This document shows positions 1-12,280 of a stretch of 64,000 nucleotides of DNA, piece by piece. The stretch is taken from NCBI GenBank assembly GCA_963921425.1, contig OY992834.1:9221271-9285270 (forward strand), in the 5' to 3' direction. The notes beneath the pieces were generated by a model. The model was not told where the DNA came from. It worked only from the letters and a program-made list of their open reading frames with translations, and ran no database searches. The translations under genes were made by a program, and so were the position numbers. Numbering within the stretch: position 1 is the first letter of the stretch; each line of letters opens with the position of its first letter. The stretch is from Dryas octopetala. Its lineage: Eukaryota > Streptophyta > Magnoliopsida > Rosales > Rosaceae.

Positions 1-65
1 GGAAATATAACTTATATGAAGAATCAAACAAAGACACAAACCTAGATAATAACAAAAGATCAAAC

Positions 66-763
66 CTTTTTAGGAGCAAGTCTTCGCAATTTGGGGAGCT
101 CCTCGAGCAAACGAGCCTTGGTTCGTCGAATCTCTGCATTCATAGCAACAGCAGTAGCCCTGCTCTTCTCAGTTGCTGCCGCCTCTGATTTCTATAATTT
201 CAACAAAAGAACACAGAATTCATAATTCATCCAGACATAAGCTCCGTTTGGATGCAGAGAAAACGTGAGAAAAAAGATTAAAGCTTTAATCTCTAATTTC
301 TCTGTTTCACAAACAAAACCTCCACTCACTGAATTCAGCCTTGTACTATTACTATCATTCTCTTTGACTTCATTGAGTTCACTAAAACCGAAAAAAAGTA
401 AAGAACATTAAAAAGAAAACTGAAAAATCTAGCATGGAATTGAGAACCCCATATAATTTTTCATTTATTTTCTCTTCCTTTCTTTCAACTTTCTCAGCAG
501 CCAACCAGAGAGAAGTGCATATTTTGTTAAAAAAACAGAAAAAAACTGCAAAACCCATTAAAACAAGTAGGAAAATAAAGAGTGAGCGAGAGTGGAGAGA
601 CCTGGAGAGCAGCGTCGAGGTCCGCCTGAACGACGCCGTATAAGCGAGCAAAAGCGTCGTCCCCAGAAACATTGTTGGGGTCGTTCCTCTGCTTGTCTAC
701 GTCGTACTTGTCGTATTTCTGGCATATCGCATCGACCCTCGTGATCAAATCTATGACCGTCAT
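66..763 (-). CDS. SYP71: SYP71-type Qc-SNARE syntaxin, 5' part only
   Basis: This is the start of a syntaxin of the plant SYP7 group, a Qc-SNARE that acts in membrane fusion at the ER and plasma membrane. Two exons are visible on the minus strand. Exon 1 is 763-602 (54 codons) and starts MTVIDLITRVDAICQKYDKY, the hallmark N-terminus of SYP71-like proteins. It ends in a CAG|GT donor. Exon 2 is 182-66 (39 codons); it carries the helical segment with AVAMNAEIRRTKARLLEE and ends AAG|GT. The phase is 0 at both ends. The SNARE motif and the C-terminal membrane anchor lie beyond position 1, so the gene is truncated by the window edge, not by mutation. The ATG at 763 is chosen because the family starts exactly there. 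Exon 1 is clearly more GC-rich than the flanking DNA. The choice between SYP71, SYP72 and SYP73 is an inference from the N-terminus alone. Confidence 0.88.
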
Positions 764-1177
764 GATAGAGCGACGTCGTTCTGGAGGTGGAGGAGGACGG
801 CAAGGCAACGACGGAGCCAACACAGAGCTGTAATGTGCTTGCGTGTGTGTATGTGACGTTGTTGAGTGCTGTGTTGACCGTTTTGGTTTCAGAAAATTAA
901 CCACAAAAAAAAAAAAAAAAAAAACGTAACAAGACAAGGAGAGAGAATTTTATGGAGGGTTGTGATTGTATATGAGCATCCTACGGCGGAGATTTTGATG
1001 TATGTAGGCGTACAATTGTATAAAGGACACAATGTTATTGTTTATGTTGTGTTTGTTTGTCTTGGAGTTGGTTTGGATTTTGTGATGTCCGATTCTGACA
1101 AATGTACTTGTGTGATTCACTGCCTTTGACTTTAAATTTCTCGGGGACTGCATTGGAGATCAAATAATCTCATTTTA

Positions 1178-1615
1178 GGTCCGATAATTCTATCTGGTAT
1201 CAAATTATAATATTTTTTTATTTTAATTATTAAAATATTTTATTTTATTTTATTTTAGATTCTAAATTTTAATTTAGGTATTAATTTAAAAAAATATGAT
1301 TACACCGAACTGTGACTGTCTAACAGTCATAACTTTTTTATTGATTCGTTGTTTTTTCAATATTTGAAAAACTTAAATTTTAATGTTTAGTATATGGGTT
1401 ATAGGACTTCATCCTCCATATATAAATCAAAAGCATTAAATCCTTATAAATTTTAAATTTTTATGAATTTAAAACAGTCGTAACTGTATAGTAAACTGAT
1501 TTGTGACCTAATCCAAAATGTTTTACTCTAGATTAGTACCTAAACTAAAAAAAATTAGTGTCTTGCTGCTTTGTTGAAAAACTATTAATATTGGTATTTA
1601 ATTTTAATTTTCTAT
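1178..1615 (+). repeat. Dispersed repeat, copy 1
   Basis: This AT-rich block of about 440 bp recurs in the same orientation at 26460-26929. Shared landmarks in the same order are GTGACTGTCTAACA, a run around CAATATTTG, CAAACTGATTTGTGACC in slightly shifted form, TAATCCAAAATGTTTTACTC and TTGCTGCTTT. No coding capacity or terminal repeats were recognised. It is probably a fragment of an old transposable element, of unknown class. Confidence 0.75.
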
Positions 1616-2139
1616 CTCATTTTTCCTTGAATTAGCTTAAGTAGTGAGGATGAGTGGGATAATAAACTATAATTAAAATAGATTTAGAGTTTAATTATCT
1701 CAAATGTGACCAGATTTGAGACTCTCATCTATATCCAAGAACCAATAATCCATTTTGTGTCTTTTGTTTTTTTTAATATCTTGGGGTATTTTATAATTTT
1801 CGAAATTTATATAGTTTTATAGTTTTTTATTTGCTAAATTTTTTTATATTGTTTAGAGTTTGCTTCACAACCAAGATTCATGCTAAGGGTGAGTATTTAA
1901 TTGATTAAACTGACCAAACCAAATCATCTAAGATGGGTTGATTCGGTTTCTACACTCAAGAAAAAATATTATCAATTTATTACAATTTGAGACGGAGTTT
2001 GAACTATTTGTAAATTGCCTAAATAAACTCAAATTGAATTTGATTATTTTAATATTATTATTGTTATATGTGATCATAATATTCATTCATTCATTGCATA
2101 AGTTAATATGGGACAACTCACACCAATTTAATCAAACTC

Positions 2140-3143
2140 ATGTATATCATATACATATTCATTGCCAATAAAAATGTATATCATATACTTTAATACCTAT
2201 TATATGTTTATCTCCTCCCATTAAATTCCACCTAACTCCCTTCTCTTTTTATCTCGTCCACCATATATTCTCTCTCTCTCTCTAACTTATCTCATTCATC
2301 TTTATTTCTCTAAAATTTTCTTATTTGTTTATATGTCCTTTCTCCCCAAACCACACAAATCAACGAAATTAAACCGACTAATGAATGAATTGATTTGATT
2401 TCATTAAGCATATGATTCATACAATTTCAATATAGGAAAGTTCTAAAGCAATTCCTATTTGCCATTTGGGACAAAAATCAAACCAATACTCCCTACAATA
2501 TTTTTCTTTACAAAAGTTGAGTGCTATTTGCATATTCTCTAGTATTGGTTCATGCTCCAATGCCAGGAGCACAAGTCATTCCAACACTCAAGTGCATGAA
2601 TTCTATAGAAAAGCACGAAATTATAATAATACATCAAACTGTGATATGCTTTGGCATTACATCCATTTGTGTTTGATACATTTTCTTTCATATCACATTT
2701 GTGTTTGTGTTTGTGTTTGTGTTTCTTCTAGATGCATTCCATGTGGCATCTACTTTTTTAATCCAAAGGCTGAAATCAATTGCGTGCAGTATTATTATAG
2801 CCTCTTTATTGTGACGATCTTGTGATTTTGCCTGCATTATTCACCTGTGATTGAAGAGAGAAACAAACCAATAATAAAAGGCTAAAACAGTCTTTGCACC
2901 ATCCAACATGAATCTAAAACGCTATAAACTTTCCCATAATCTCCGCTTTATGTTTTAAGACAGATCATGACGTGTTTGGGTCCTGGCCACTTCGCATCTA
3001 TGAGATTATGTCATTTTCCCACAAATCACATATATTATATATACCTAACTTAGAATTGTATATGATATACATGAAACTAAGAATTTATTTTTGGCAATGA
3101 ATATGTATATGATATGTAATTTATTTTTGGCAATGAATATGTA
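2140..3143. repeat. Inverted repeat pair flanking about 870 bp
   Basis: The segment around 2140-2190 contains GTATATCATATACATATTC followed by ATTGCCAATAAAAATG. Its reverse complement reappears at 3058-3143, where GGCAATGAATATGTATATG is present and part of the unit is duplicated in tandem (3088-3114 and 3119-3143). The arms are AT-rich and imperfect. This could be a degenerate MITE-like element or a chance product of low-complexity sequence. No target-site duplication was identified. Confidence 0.45.
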
Positions 3144-4137
3144 AATTACTTAGAAAAATTTATTACACAAAAATAAATTACTTAGAAAAAAAATAATATG
3201 ACAAGAGCATGAAATGAAGCCTTACAAATGTTTTTTATTTTATCAAAAGCCTTACAAATTTAACATTGTCCAAAAGGGAAAAGAATCCCTCATAAAAAGT
3301 TTCCAAGTTCGATATCTTATCTTACTCCCCTTTAAAGCTTGCATTAATAAAAAAATTTACCTAATATGTTTACTATTAAAAAAGTTCATCTATTTTTCAA
3401 TGTTGAACCTGTCCACGTTATAAAATTAATGGCCGTGCTTTACAGGACCTAGCGATCGAACGAGGAATGAGTAATCGAATGAGGGCCAAGCTATCAATGT
3501 TTTTTATTTTTTTTATAGGGCTGATCGACATTTCTAGAGTCGGATTAAAAATGTCGAACAATTTATTGGTTGAACACGATTCTAAATGATTTATGCTTTG
3601 TGTGTTTTGTGTTGGTAACAAACAGTTGAAAGATTATAAGTATAATTTTTTATACGATTTCAGGATAGAAACTGACCAACAATTTTTAAGACAGGGATGA
3701 AATGGACGAATTTTAGACGTGTTAATCGCTCGACTTATTAAAAAGTGAACCGCACCGGCTTGAGCGTTTGAATCGATTTTTCATGCTATTTTCCATTTTG
3801 GACTAAAATAAATCCTTTCTTTTTTCTGTAATTTTTGCCGGATTTTCTTTTTTTCTCTCTTTTTCTAAAACCCTATTTTGATGAAAAAACAAATCTACAA
3901 CGCTAAGCGCGTGGTTGTTACGAGGTTATAAAAAAGAAAGGAAAAAACAGTAGCCATATAACATATTAGCCAAGGTCCAAGGATGACTTGCACGAGTCAA
4001 AGTCGTCCGCGTCCGAAACTCGGTCAATTTACCATTAAACACCCAATAAACCAAGTATTTAAATACTCTTAAATTTTCTTAATAAACTAAAATCTCATTT
4101 CTTTATTTTCTTTTCCTTGTTCCAAGAATCAGAAGTC

Positions 4138-7100
4138 ATGGCTTCGAATTCGATTCTGTGCTCCTCTTCCTATTTGAATCTCTGTCATTTCCTGCTTTAT
4201 TTAAGCTTATTCTTCTTCGGCCACTGTTATTCATACGACGAACTGGGTCCGTTCAACAGCTTCACTGTCTCCAGCTTCAGCTACCCACCAACCACGCTCA
4301 GGCCATTTGACGTGCGCTATATTAGAGGTGAATGAGTTGCTTTCCAATGACCCTTTTAAGCATTTGGTTGATTAATTCTGTGCTTAAATGGTTTTGGAAG
4401 GAGTATGGGGTGTAATGATTGATGGGTCAAGGCAAACAAGATTAATTTTTTTTGAAGAATTTGAAGTACGTTGATTTTTTGTTGTTAAATTGTGTTATAT
4501 TTCTAGCTTTTGGAGTGTTTGTGTTTAAAATTCTTAACATGGGGGGTGTTGTGTTTAATGGTCATGGTCAAATTTAATGATATTTCGTGAAATTCAGATA
4601 ATTGGATGGTCACTGGTAATTGCACCTTTGTTTTAAATTTCGGTAAATACAGTTGCATATGTATATATATATATATATATTTCTTTTATTTTTGTAAATA
4701 TTCATTGATGTATCATATGTAATATTTCTGGAAAAGATCTGTTAATTTTTGGTCAGGACTGTTATGATAGTATTCATTGAGCAAGTTTACAATGTTTAGC
4801 TACTAGAGCTGACTTGCTGGTTTCAGAATTGTGTAGAATAACTTTATATGTGATCATGCTCGAAACTAAGTTTGAAACATTTATCATTCTGTTTCTTGAC
4901 TTGGGCTTTAATTGAGTCACAAGTAAGCTGATTTCAGCATTTCCTTTTTATGTCGACCATCATGTAATGAGTGATTTTTTTCCCTTAAATCTTTTCACAG
5001 ATTCTTATGTTAGTTCTGTTGCTCTTGTCAATGAATCACAGCTTGACACCGCATTATGAGAGGCTATATTTGTTTGATTTGTATTTCTTTATAATCAGGG
5101 GGGTTTGGCTGGGAGACATCTCATGCAATTTAGTCTCATTAGGTGAATGTGATGTTTTTCCTCACATTTTTGTTTATTCAGCTATTGCAAGTGGTATAAT
5201 TATGCATTCACCATGAAATAGACATCTTATTTTCATTTCATTTAGCCAAGTCAATTGTCAATTATATATGGTGACAAAGATATAGAATTGTTAAGTGTGC
5301 TTAGTGAAATGGTGAATTTGTTTAAATTTAATATCAGATATGTAGTGCTAATTATGCAATATCTTACTGGTTTGGTGTTTTTCCTTGCTCCAGTTGAATT
5401 GCCACCATGGTTCTCTTCCATGTCTATAGCAATGAACTCGGACGTAGACATTGTAAGTATATTTATCAGGGTTTAAATCTCCTACTTTTTCTTTTTCCTT
5501 TTAAAAAGTATTTCTTTTGCACTTAATGTCTTATTTATGTAAGGTGGAAACTGGAAAGGTATATCATGAACTGTCTGATAGCTGATTCCAAATTGAAAGT
5601 TGTTTTCTGGATTGAACATTTTTTTTCCAGTTCTTTTCTTTTGATATACCTTTTTCCTTTTCACTGTTTCATTGTTTTAATTAAAATTTGGAGCTGTGCT
5701 ACAAAACATGCCTCTAAATTCATTAAATTTCTAATTTTAATACATTATGATTACTTTGCATCCTTGCTTATAGTTCATACTGTTCTCAGGGTACTGTAAA
5801 CATAGAAAAGGTTCCTAAAAATACACTGCCATTGATTTGCTTCAGAGATGGTAGCCCCCCACTGCCAGATGTCAACACTTCTCTAACAGATTCCGGCCGT
5901 CCAGGTATATCTCATCTAGATTTAGATAAATTGATTAAACTGAAGTATGTGTAAATATATTTAACTCCATCCACATGCATCTTTCTTTGCCTTTCTGCTC
6001 TATCTTGTGCTTTTTGTCCTGTGACATTACATTTCTGGTCAACATGCATATTAAAAGTATTCCCCAAGAGTCAACTCAACAAATGCCTCACGCCGCTAAG
6101 ATTATTTCCTTTTCACCAATTTAGAATTAGGAATCCCCAAAGATTCTGCTTGCTGAGTTCTTTATGAAAACATTGTTTATCGACTATTAGTTAACATGCT
6201 TTGGTCAGAGCGTCTCTTTAACATGATTTGGTCCTCTTTAACATGTACAAAAATTCAACTACTTTTTGTACACTCAATATTGTTTCTCTTTAACATGGTT
6301 TGGTCCATGTGTCTGGTTAACTAAGTGCTGTTTGTATGCTCAACTTATCTGTTTGTGGATCTTTTCTCTATTGCATGATTTTGGTTTTTTGTTTTAGATG
6401 AAATTAGGTTTTCAGTTTTCCCATTCTTATTTTATCTTTCCTTCAAATTCTAATCAAATTATGATTGAAAAGAGTGTTGAATAGATTTTCTGCTATGGCA
6501 GTTATAGTTCCCTTCTACAATGGTTCGTTCAAAGAAATACAAGCTCTTCAGAGTGCAGAGCAGTGCTATCCCATGTCTAAAAATTTCACCGTGAAGTTGA
6601 CAAATGAGCAGGTCTCATCAAATCTGTTACTTATAATATTACTAATTTTTGTTTGTTAAATATATAACTTTTGGGGAGGGATTATGCTAATGGAACAATT
6701 CACAGCTTCTTTCGTGATTTTTTTCTTCTTTTTGAAAAAATTATATTCTTGGTCTGATGAAATTGTTGTTCAGATTTCTCCAGGAGTTTGGTATTTTGGT
6801 CTGTTCAATGGCATTGGACCTACAAGAACACAATCAAAGATGGTATATTTTATCATCCTTAATTTTTTTATTGTAGTTAGTCATGGTGTTGACCATTGAT
6901 TCACCCAATTATTGTAGTCATGGTGCCTTTTATACTTTTCTATTTTTTATTTAATAAATCATTGTGAACTGGTAATTGAGAAATATGCAGGGTAGCCATG
7001 CTTAAAAATGGAATGTGGTTGAAAAACTTTGGTTTTGAAAACCACTGGAAAAGTTGAAGCTGATTATGTGGTTTTCCATGTTGATTTGATAAGAGCTACA

Positions 7101-10100
7101 TTTTTGGTACCTCATAAAAGGTCTTAGAATTAGCTCAAGCAAACTTTTGGCACTTGTGCATTGGTTGTAAATCAAGGACAGTCCACACACTTTTGCTTAA
7201 ATTTGACATCTGAGTGATTCAGCTCCCTCTGCAGAGGCATCTGATCTAACATTTTTAAAAATTTTCAATTAATAGTGTGTCCTTAATCCTTATAATAGAC
7301 ATTATAGTTATTGCTGTTTTTTTAATTTTCCTTTCTGCTTTTCAGTGAAGGGATATTCATGAATTTTGCCTTAATAATGGATATTCATGAATTTTGCATT
7401 CATCTGAACACTTAATTAAGGCTACTATGCAAACATTGCAGATTAATCGTGGCTCATCATACTCCTTCAGTGCCAACATTACTGTGGAAGGATGTACAAC
7501 CCTAACCATGTGGGGCCAGTATTGCAATCAGACAATTTACCCACTTTCTTGTGCTCTGTCTGATAGCTACAGTCCTGCAGAAAATTCTTCAGAAGCTGAT
7601 TTGTACAACCGAACAGTTGAAAATGTTATTTCATGCAAAAATAATTTTGAATCTTCTTGTCATGGAGATGGGGAACAAAAAGTATACTCTTTGGATGCAG
7701 TGGGAGTATCACAAAAGTTAAAAATTGTGGCAATGGATGTTTGGTTAAATGTAACATCATCAAATAACACCAGGAACAGTAGTGATATTAATTTAATGTG
7801 TTTTGCACGGCATGGTGCAATACCTTCAGAAACTCTGCATGATTATTCCAGTAATATAAACAAAGATCCTTTGGTCATTCACTTTCCGAAAGTTGGTCGC
7901 TGGTACATTACTGTTATACCTATAAACCTCTCAAAAGAACTTGGAGGGAGTCCAGATACTGACTTAAAAGTTTGCTACACGATGCAATCAAAACTGCATG
8001 AATGCCCAGCGGGGAAAGCTGGAGCAAATTGTACATGGGAAATATACACCCTTCAGGTAGGCTTGCTGATACATTTGTTTCTGCTTCTATGAGATTTCTT
8101 GAAAGTATCAATTTCTTTGAATTAATAGGTAATTCGTTCAATTTCCTCATTAAACTTGGTATCTTGTACACGTTGGTTGGGAGGATTAGGATGAAGTGAT
8201 GATTACATACTCACTTGACTAATGTTAGTCTAGAAATGGACATTACTGTGTAATCTGTTTTCTTTTGATGTTATTCTGTTATGATGACTGATAATTAGAT
8301 ATGAAGCATAAGATGAAAAGAAATTATATAACTTACAAGTTAGTTTGCACTTTGCACTAATGGGTGTATGGAAAAAATATTGATTAAAGAACAATTTTGA
8401 CAGATCATTTTCACTAAGCAGAAACAGATCAAGGTTTCGGTAAAGGGATACAATCTGCATGTTGCAATATTAGATGAAGTCACTTATTTTAGATTTTTTT
8501 ATTCATGTTAGTTTCTTGCTTTAAAGCTAGTTTATAAACAGCTTATCTTCTGTAGTATTTTATCCTTATGTTGATTTTTTCAAGAAACTTATTCGCAGGA
8601 ATAATTTATTGACAAGCTGAGAATGGTTGTCTGCAGACGGTTCTGAGTCAAGGTTCAGGCGCCTTTGGATCCTACTATTTACCTGTTAGTGGAAAAGTGT
8701 CTTCTGATTCAGCCAATTTTCCTCTGGATTCACTTTTAACCAACACCTCGGTTGGCGGAGAACCAGATAACGCATGGACTTATTTTATTTTGGACATTCC
8801 TCGTGGTGCAGCTGGAGGAAATATCCACATTCGATTAACATCAGATGCACAGATTAATTATGAAGTATATGCTAGATTCGGCGGATTACCATCTCTTAGT
8901 AGCTGGGACTATTATTATGCAAACAGGACAAGCAGTAGTGATGGTTCCATGTTTTTCAACTTATATAATTCGAGTGAAGACAAGGTTGATTTTTATGTTT
9001 TGTACATTAGAGAAGGAACTTGGGGTTTTGGACTAAAGCATCTCAACACCACCAGTACTGCTTCCAAATTTCAGACTACCATGTCCGTCTCCCTTGAAAG
9101 ATGCCCAAGAAGATGCTCCTCACATGGGAAATGCGCAACTAGTTATGATGCTAGTGGATTAACACTATACAGGTTTATGTTCGACCCTCCCCTTATGGTT
9201 TTTCTTATCAACTACGTTTAAATTTCTTAATCAGAAAGATAGCTGACACCTTAGTTTATGAATTTTCCAGTCATTATTATTGGTATAATGTGGTGATATT
9301 AATTTTTTCTCAGCTATTGCTCGTGTGATCGAACCCATGGAGGCTTTGACTGTAGCATTGAAATTATATCACATCATGGTATGCGTTATCTCAAAGTTAT
9401 ATGAAAATGTTGTCTTTGCAGTTGGTCTTTGCTAACTTTTGTTGCCCATTGTTCCAAAATTGCTATGGTGATTTGTTCTCACTGAATGTGATCCGTTTGT
9501 CTAGAGCCTGTAATATGAACTCTCGACCAGGAAGCAATGTTAGGTGTCTAACAAATGTGCAAAAACAGCATCTGCTAGTTTGGAGAAAAAAAAAAAATAT
9601 AGATGATCCATTTAATGAGAATTTGCCTAAATTTTTTACTATTTAAATGAAGAGATGTTCTTGAAAACAATGTAAGCTTGTCTATGTGCATAGGCCCTGA
9701 AGCAGATGTAGTTAGTTTGTCTGATCTTGCAGTTGTTAGATGGCTTCTTAGTTTTATAAAACAGCTGTAATTTTACAAACTTGACTCTAATCTGGAGCTG
9801 TATATCCCGCTAATAAATAACAAAAATCCACAAATCTGAAAGTTTCGGAGTCAATGATGGCCTCGGTCGATAGGTCAAACTATTGCAGGGGACTGCTATT
9901 TTGCCACAGCTCTCAGCTCCATGAGACAAGTCAGAGAAAAAAAAAAGTGTACTTTGAAGTGGTTCTGTTTTATTTAACAAAGCAATTTTTCTCATTGGAA
10001 ACTAGCTCCAGGACTCAGTATTATTCTCTACAATGGTTCTTTTATCTATTTCTCTGGCTGAAAATTGGCATAGGGCACATATGGCAATCAATTTTTCTTA

Positions 10101-12066
10101 TCGCATCAAATGCTGCAGCAGTACTTCCTGCCTTTTGGGCTCTTCGACAGAAGGTAATGCTCGTACTTATAATTATCTTTTGACTTTGATTAACTATAAC
10201 TCAAGGCTTCTAGCAACAAAGTAATTATATATTTTTCCAAATAAAAGAAACACTCCCTGAGATTTACAACAATATTGCTCTCTTCCATAAGATTATCTTA
10301 TATGGACTTTAAACTGATGTCATAAAACTGGTTTAACTTAATTCCAAAATTTAGAAAATTTTCATCATATCCTGACCAATGATGGCGAATTCGTATATTT
10401 AACAACCCTACTGAGAGGCCTAGTGAAATAGAAAACTCAAGTAGGTTATTACATACCAGGGAGGTTTCTTGTATTTGTACCTACTCTTTGGGCATTTAGA
10501 ACTTGTCGATATTGATTATTGAATCTTAATTACTTGATTCAGCCGCTAAACTTGATTGAAGCGCAAGCCCTATTTTTTTCTTTTGACAAGGAGGTCATGA
10601 TTTCTTTGTACAGGCATTGGCAGAATGGGTGATATTTACAGTTAGTGGAATTTCAAGTGGGTTATATCATGCTTGTGATGTGGGTACCTGGTGTCCTCTG
10701 ACCTTTTTTGTCTTACAGGTACACTTTTTTCTCTCTAACCTTTGTTTTAAATGCTATAGGCCGGAAGATACTGTTCTCTATGATTTGGTGTTAGAAACTT
10801 GGGAAGAAGACACTTGTAAAATAGAATAAACAAAGAAAAAAAAAACTCATTGATTGGCAAAAGCCTGGAAGCCTTCAAAGATATCATTCGCCAATCCTCA
10901 CTTGAGATATGGGTTTTTCATGTGATAGGGTGTGAGATCCGTATGATTATGAATGCAGTAATTTACACTGTGCTAAAGTTATCTCCCTCTCTCTCTCTCT
11001 CTCAAACACATTATGATTTGTAGTTTAGGATATTTATGATTGGTTATCTGAAATGTTTCAGTTCATGGACTTCTGGCTCTCTTTCATGGCTGTTGTGAGC
11101 ACATTTGTGTACTTAGCTACAATTGATGAAGGTATTAAGAGAGCAGTACACACAGCTGTAGCGATCCTTACTGCCCTCATGGCAATTACTAAGGCCACCA
11201 GGTACCTTGAATTTATAGACATAGATTGAGTGCATTTTAAATCTGGAACCTATTTTTAGTAGTTGTCTCAGGCACCTAACCATATTGAACTTTGCAGGGC
11301 TTCCAATATTATTCTTGTAATTGTAATTGGCACTTTGGCTCTTCTTATTGGATGGCTGATAGAATTGTCAACCAAGTTTAGGTCATTTTCCTTTCCGATC
11401 GGATTCTCCTTAAATATGCTTGAGAGGTGGGTTTCTTAACTATATCAATCATTAATTACTGCAAGAAAATATATCTATTATAGCTCAGTATGCAATCAAT
11501 ACATATAAAAAAAAATATAAACTCATATTCAAGTATTATAATGAACAGATGATATTTGTTGAGTTCATTAGTTTGATATGAATAATCAATTTTTTTTTCT
11601 CTACCACTTGGATTTCAGTTTTGAACTGCCAATCTGCCAGTGTCATAATTGTTGGGCACATATATCCCACTGTCAAATTATGAAAACAAAAATTGTGACT
11701 GTATATTTAAATAGGAGCCATCCTTGGAATGGTAAGATATTAATTTGAAATGGCATGGACTGAGCAGGCTTCTATAATTAGCTCAAACCCCATTTGAATT
11801 TAATAACCCTATTGGATGAGTGGAGGGTAGCCCTTTGCCCATAAGTATAATAATAACATACCACTTCCTTTTCTAAAAAAACCAAGGGATTACGCAGGTT
11901 GCAAGCTGTTAGGGGATGGCTCCGGAATCTTATTAAGACAATTTTTAGAAGGTTTCGCTGGGGCTTTGTAATTGCAGGTTGTACTGCATTAGCCATGGCA
12001 GGAATTAGCTGGAAACTGGAGACCAGTGAAAGCTACTGGGTTTGGCACAGGTACAATTATATCATG

Positions 12067-12110
<44 letters not shown>

Positions 12111-12280
12111 GATTGGTGCATAAAATGATCTGCAGCATTTGGCATGTCACAATATATACATCTTCATTCTTCTTCCTTTGCTCGAAAGCAAGTACTGAAA
12201 GTACTGTAGATACTGAGAATCAAAGACCCCCAGATGGAGCCTATGAGTTGACTCGACAGGATTCACTTCCAAGAAGTTGA
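4138..12280 (+). CDS. TMEM8/PGAP6-like seven-pass membrane protein with EGF-like module
   Basis: Fourteen exons splice in frame to 836 residues: 4138-4327, 5394-5452, 5790-5904, 6502-6611, 6774-6842, 7442-8056, 8637-9172, 9314-9378, 10074-10153, 10614-10718, 11062-11201, 11298-11426, 11898-12050 and 12136-12280 (stop TGA). The N-terminus has a hydrophobic signal peptide (about residues 1-32). A large ectodomain with many N-glycosylation sequons follows (exons 2-7). Next is a cysteine-rich EGF-like module across exons 7-8 (CPRRCSSHGKC then YCSCDRTHGGFDC), then a multi-pass membrane domain (exons 9-14). The membrane domain carries SGLYHACD and VWHSIWH, which resemble the Ser/His/Asp/His/His set of the CREST superfamily that includes TMEM8, PAQR and alkaline ceramidases. 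Animal TMEM8A (PGAP6) is a GPI-cleaving phospholipase A2. The same activity here is inference only. By memory the Arabidopsis counterpart is At2g46060. The C-tail is soluble, acidic and Ser/Thr-rich. Confidence 0.88.
6191..6305 (+). repeat. Short direct repeats in intron 3 of the TMEM8-like gene
   Basis: A unit reading TTAACATG-N-TTTGGTC occurs at 6191, 6218 and 6290, with a half unit at 6238. The copies are identical except at the variable base. This is probably local slippage or unequal duplication inside the intron. No function is suggested by context. Confidence 0.6.
12073..12108 (+). repeat. (CT)n microsatellite just after exon 13 donor
   Basis: About 18 CT units lie in the 85-bp last intron of the TMEM8-like gene, between the exon 13 donor at 12051 and the exon 14 acceptor at 12135. 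Length changes here would alter the spacing of a very short intron. Confidence 0.9.

Larger units (their letters stand above)
764..4137. other. Intergenic: SYP71 promoter side and upstream of the TMEM8-like gene
   Basis: No gene is supported in this stretch. It begins with the 5' flank of the minus-strand syntaxin, including an adenine run near 904-924. After about 1170 it becomes strongly AT-rich. It holds one copy of a dispersed repeat (1178-1615), a CT-rich stretch near 2269-2283, a short GTGTTT tandem repeat near 2700-2725, and an inverted repeat pair (2140-2190 against 3058-3143). Short open frames here (for example 2466-2825) have no recognisable protein features. The last 150 bases are the likely 5' UTR of the next gene. 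Confidence 0.6.

Noticed and set aside
2466..2825. 119-residue open frame
   Set aside because: It includes a (GTGTTT)n repeat giving a CVCVCV run, with no domain and no splice context.
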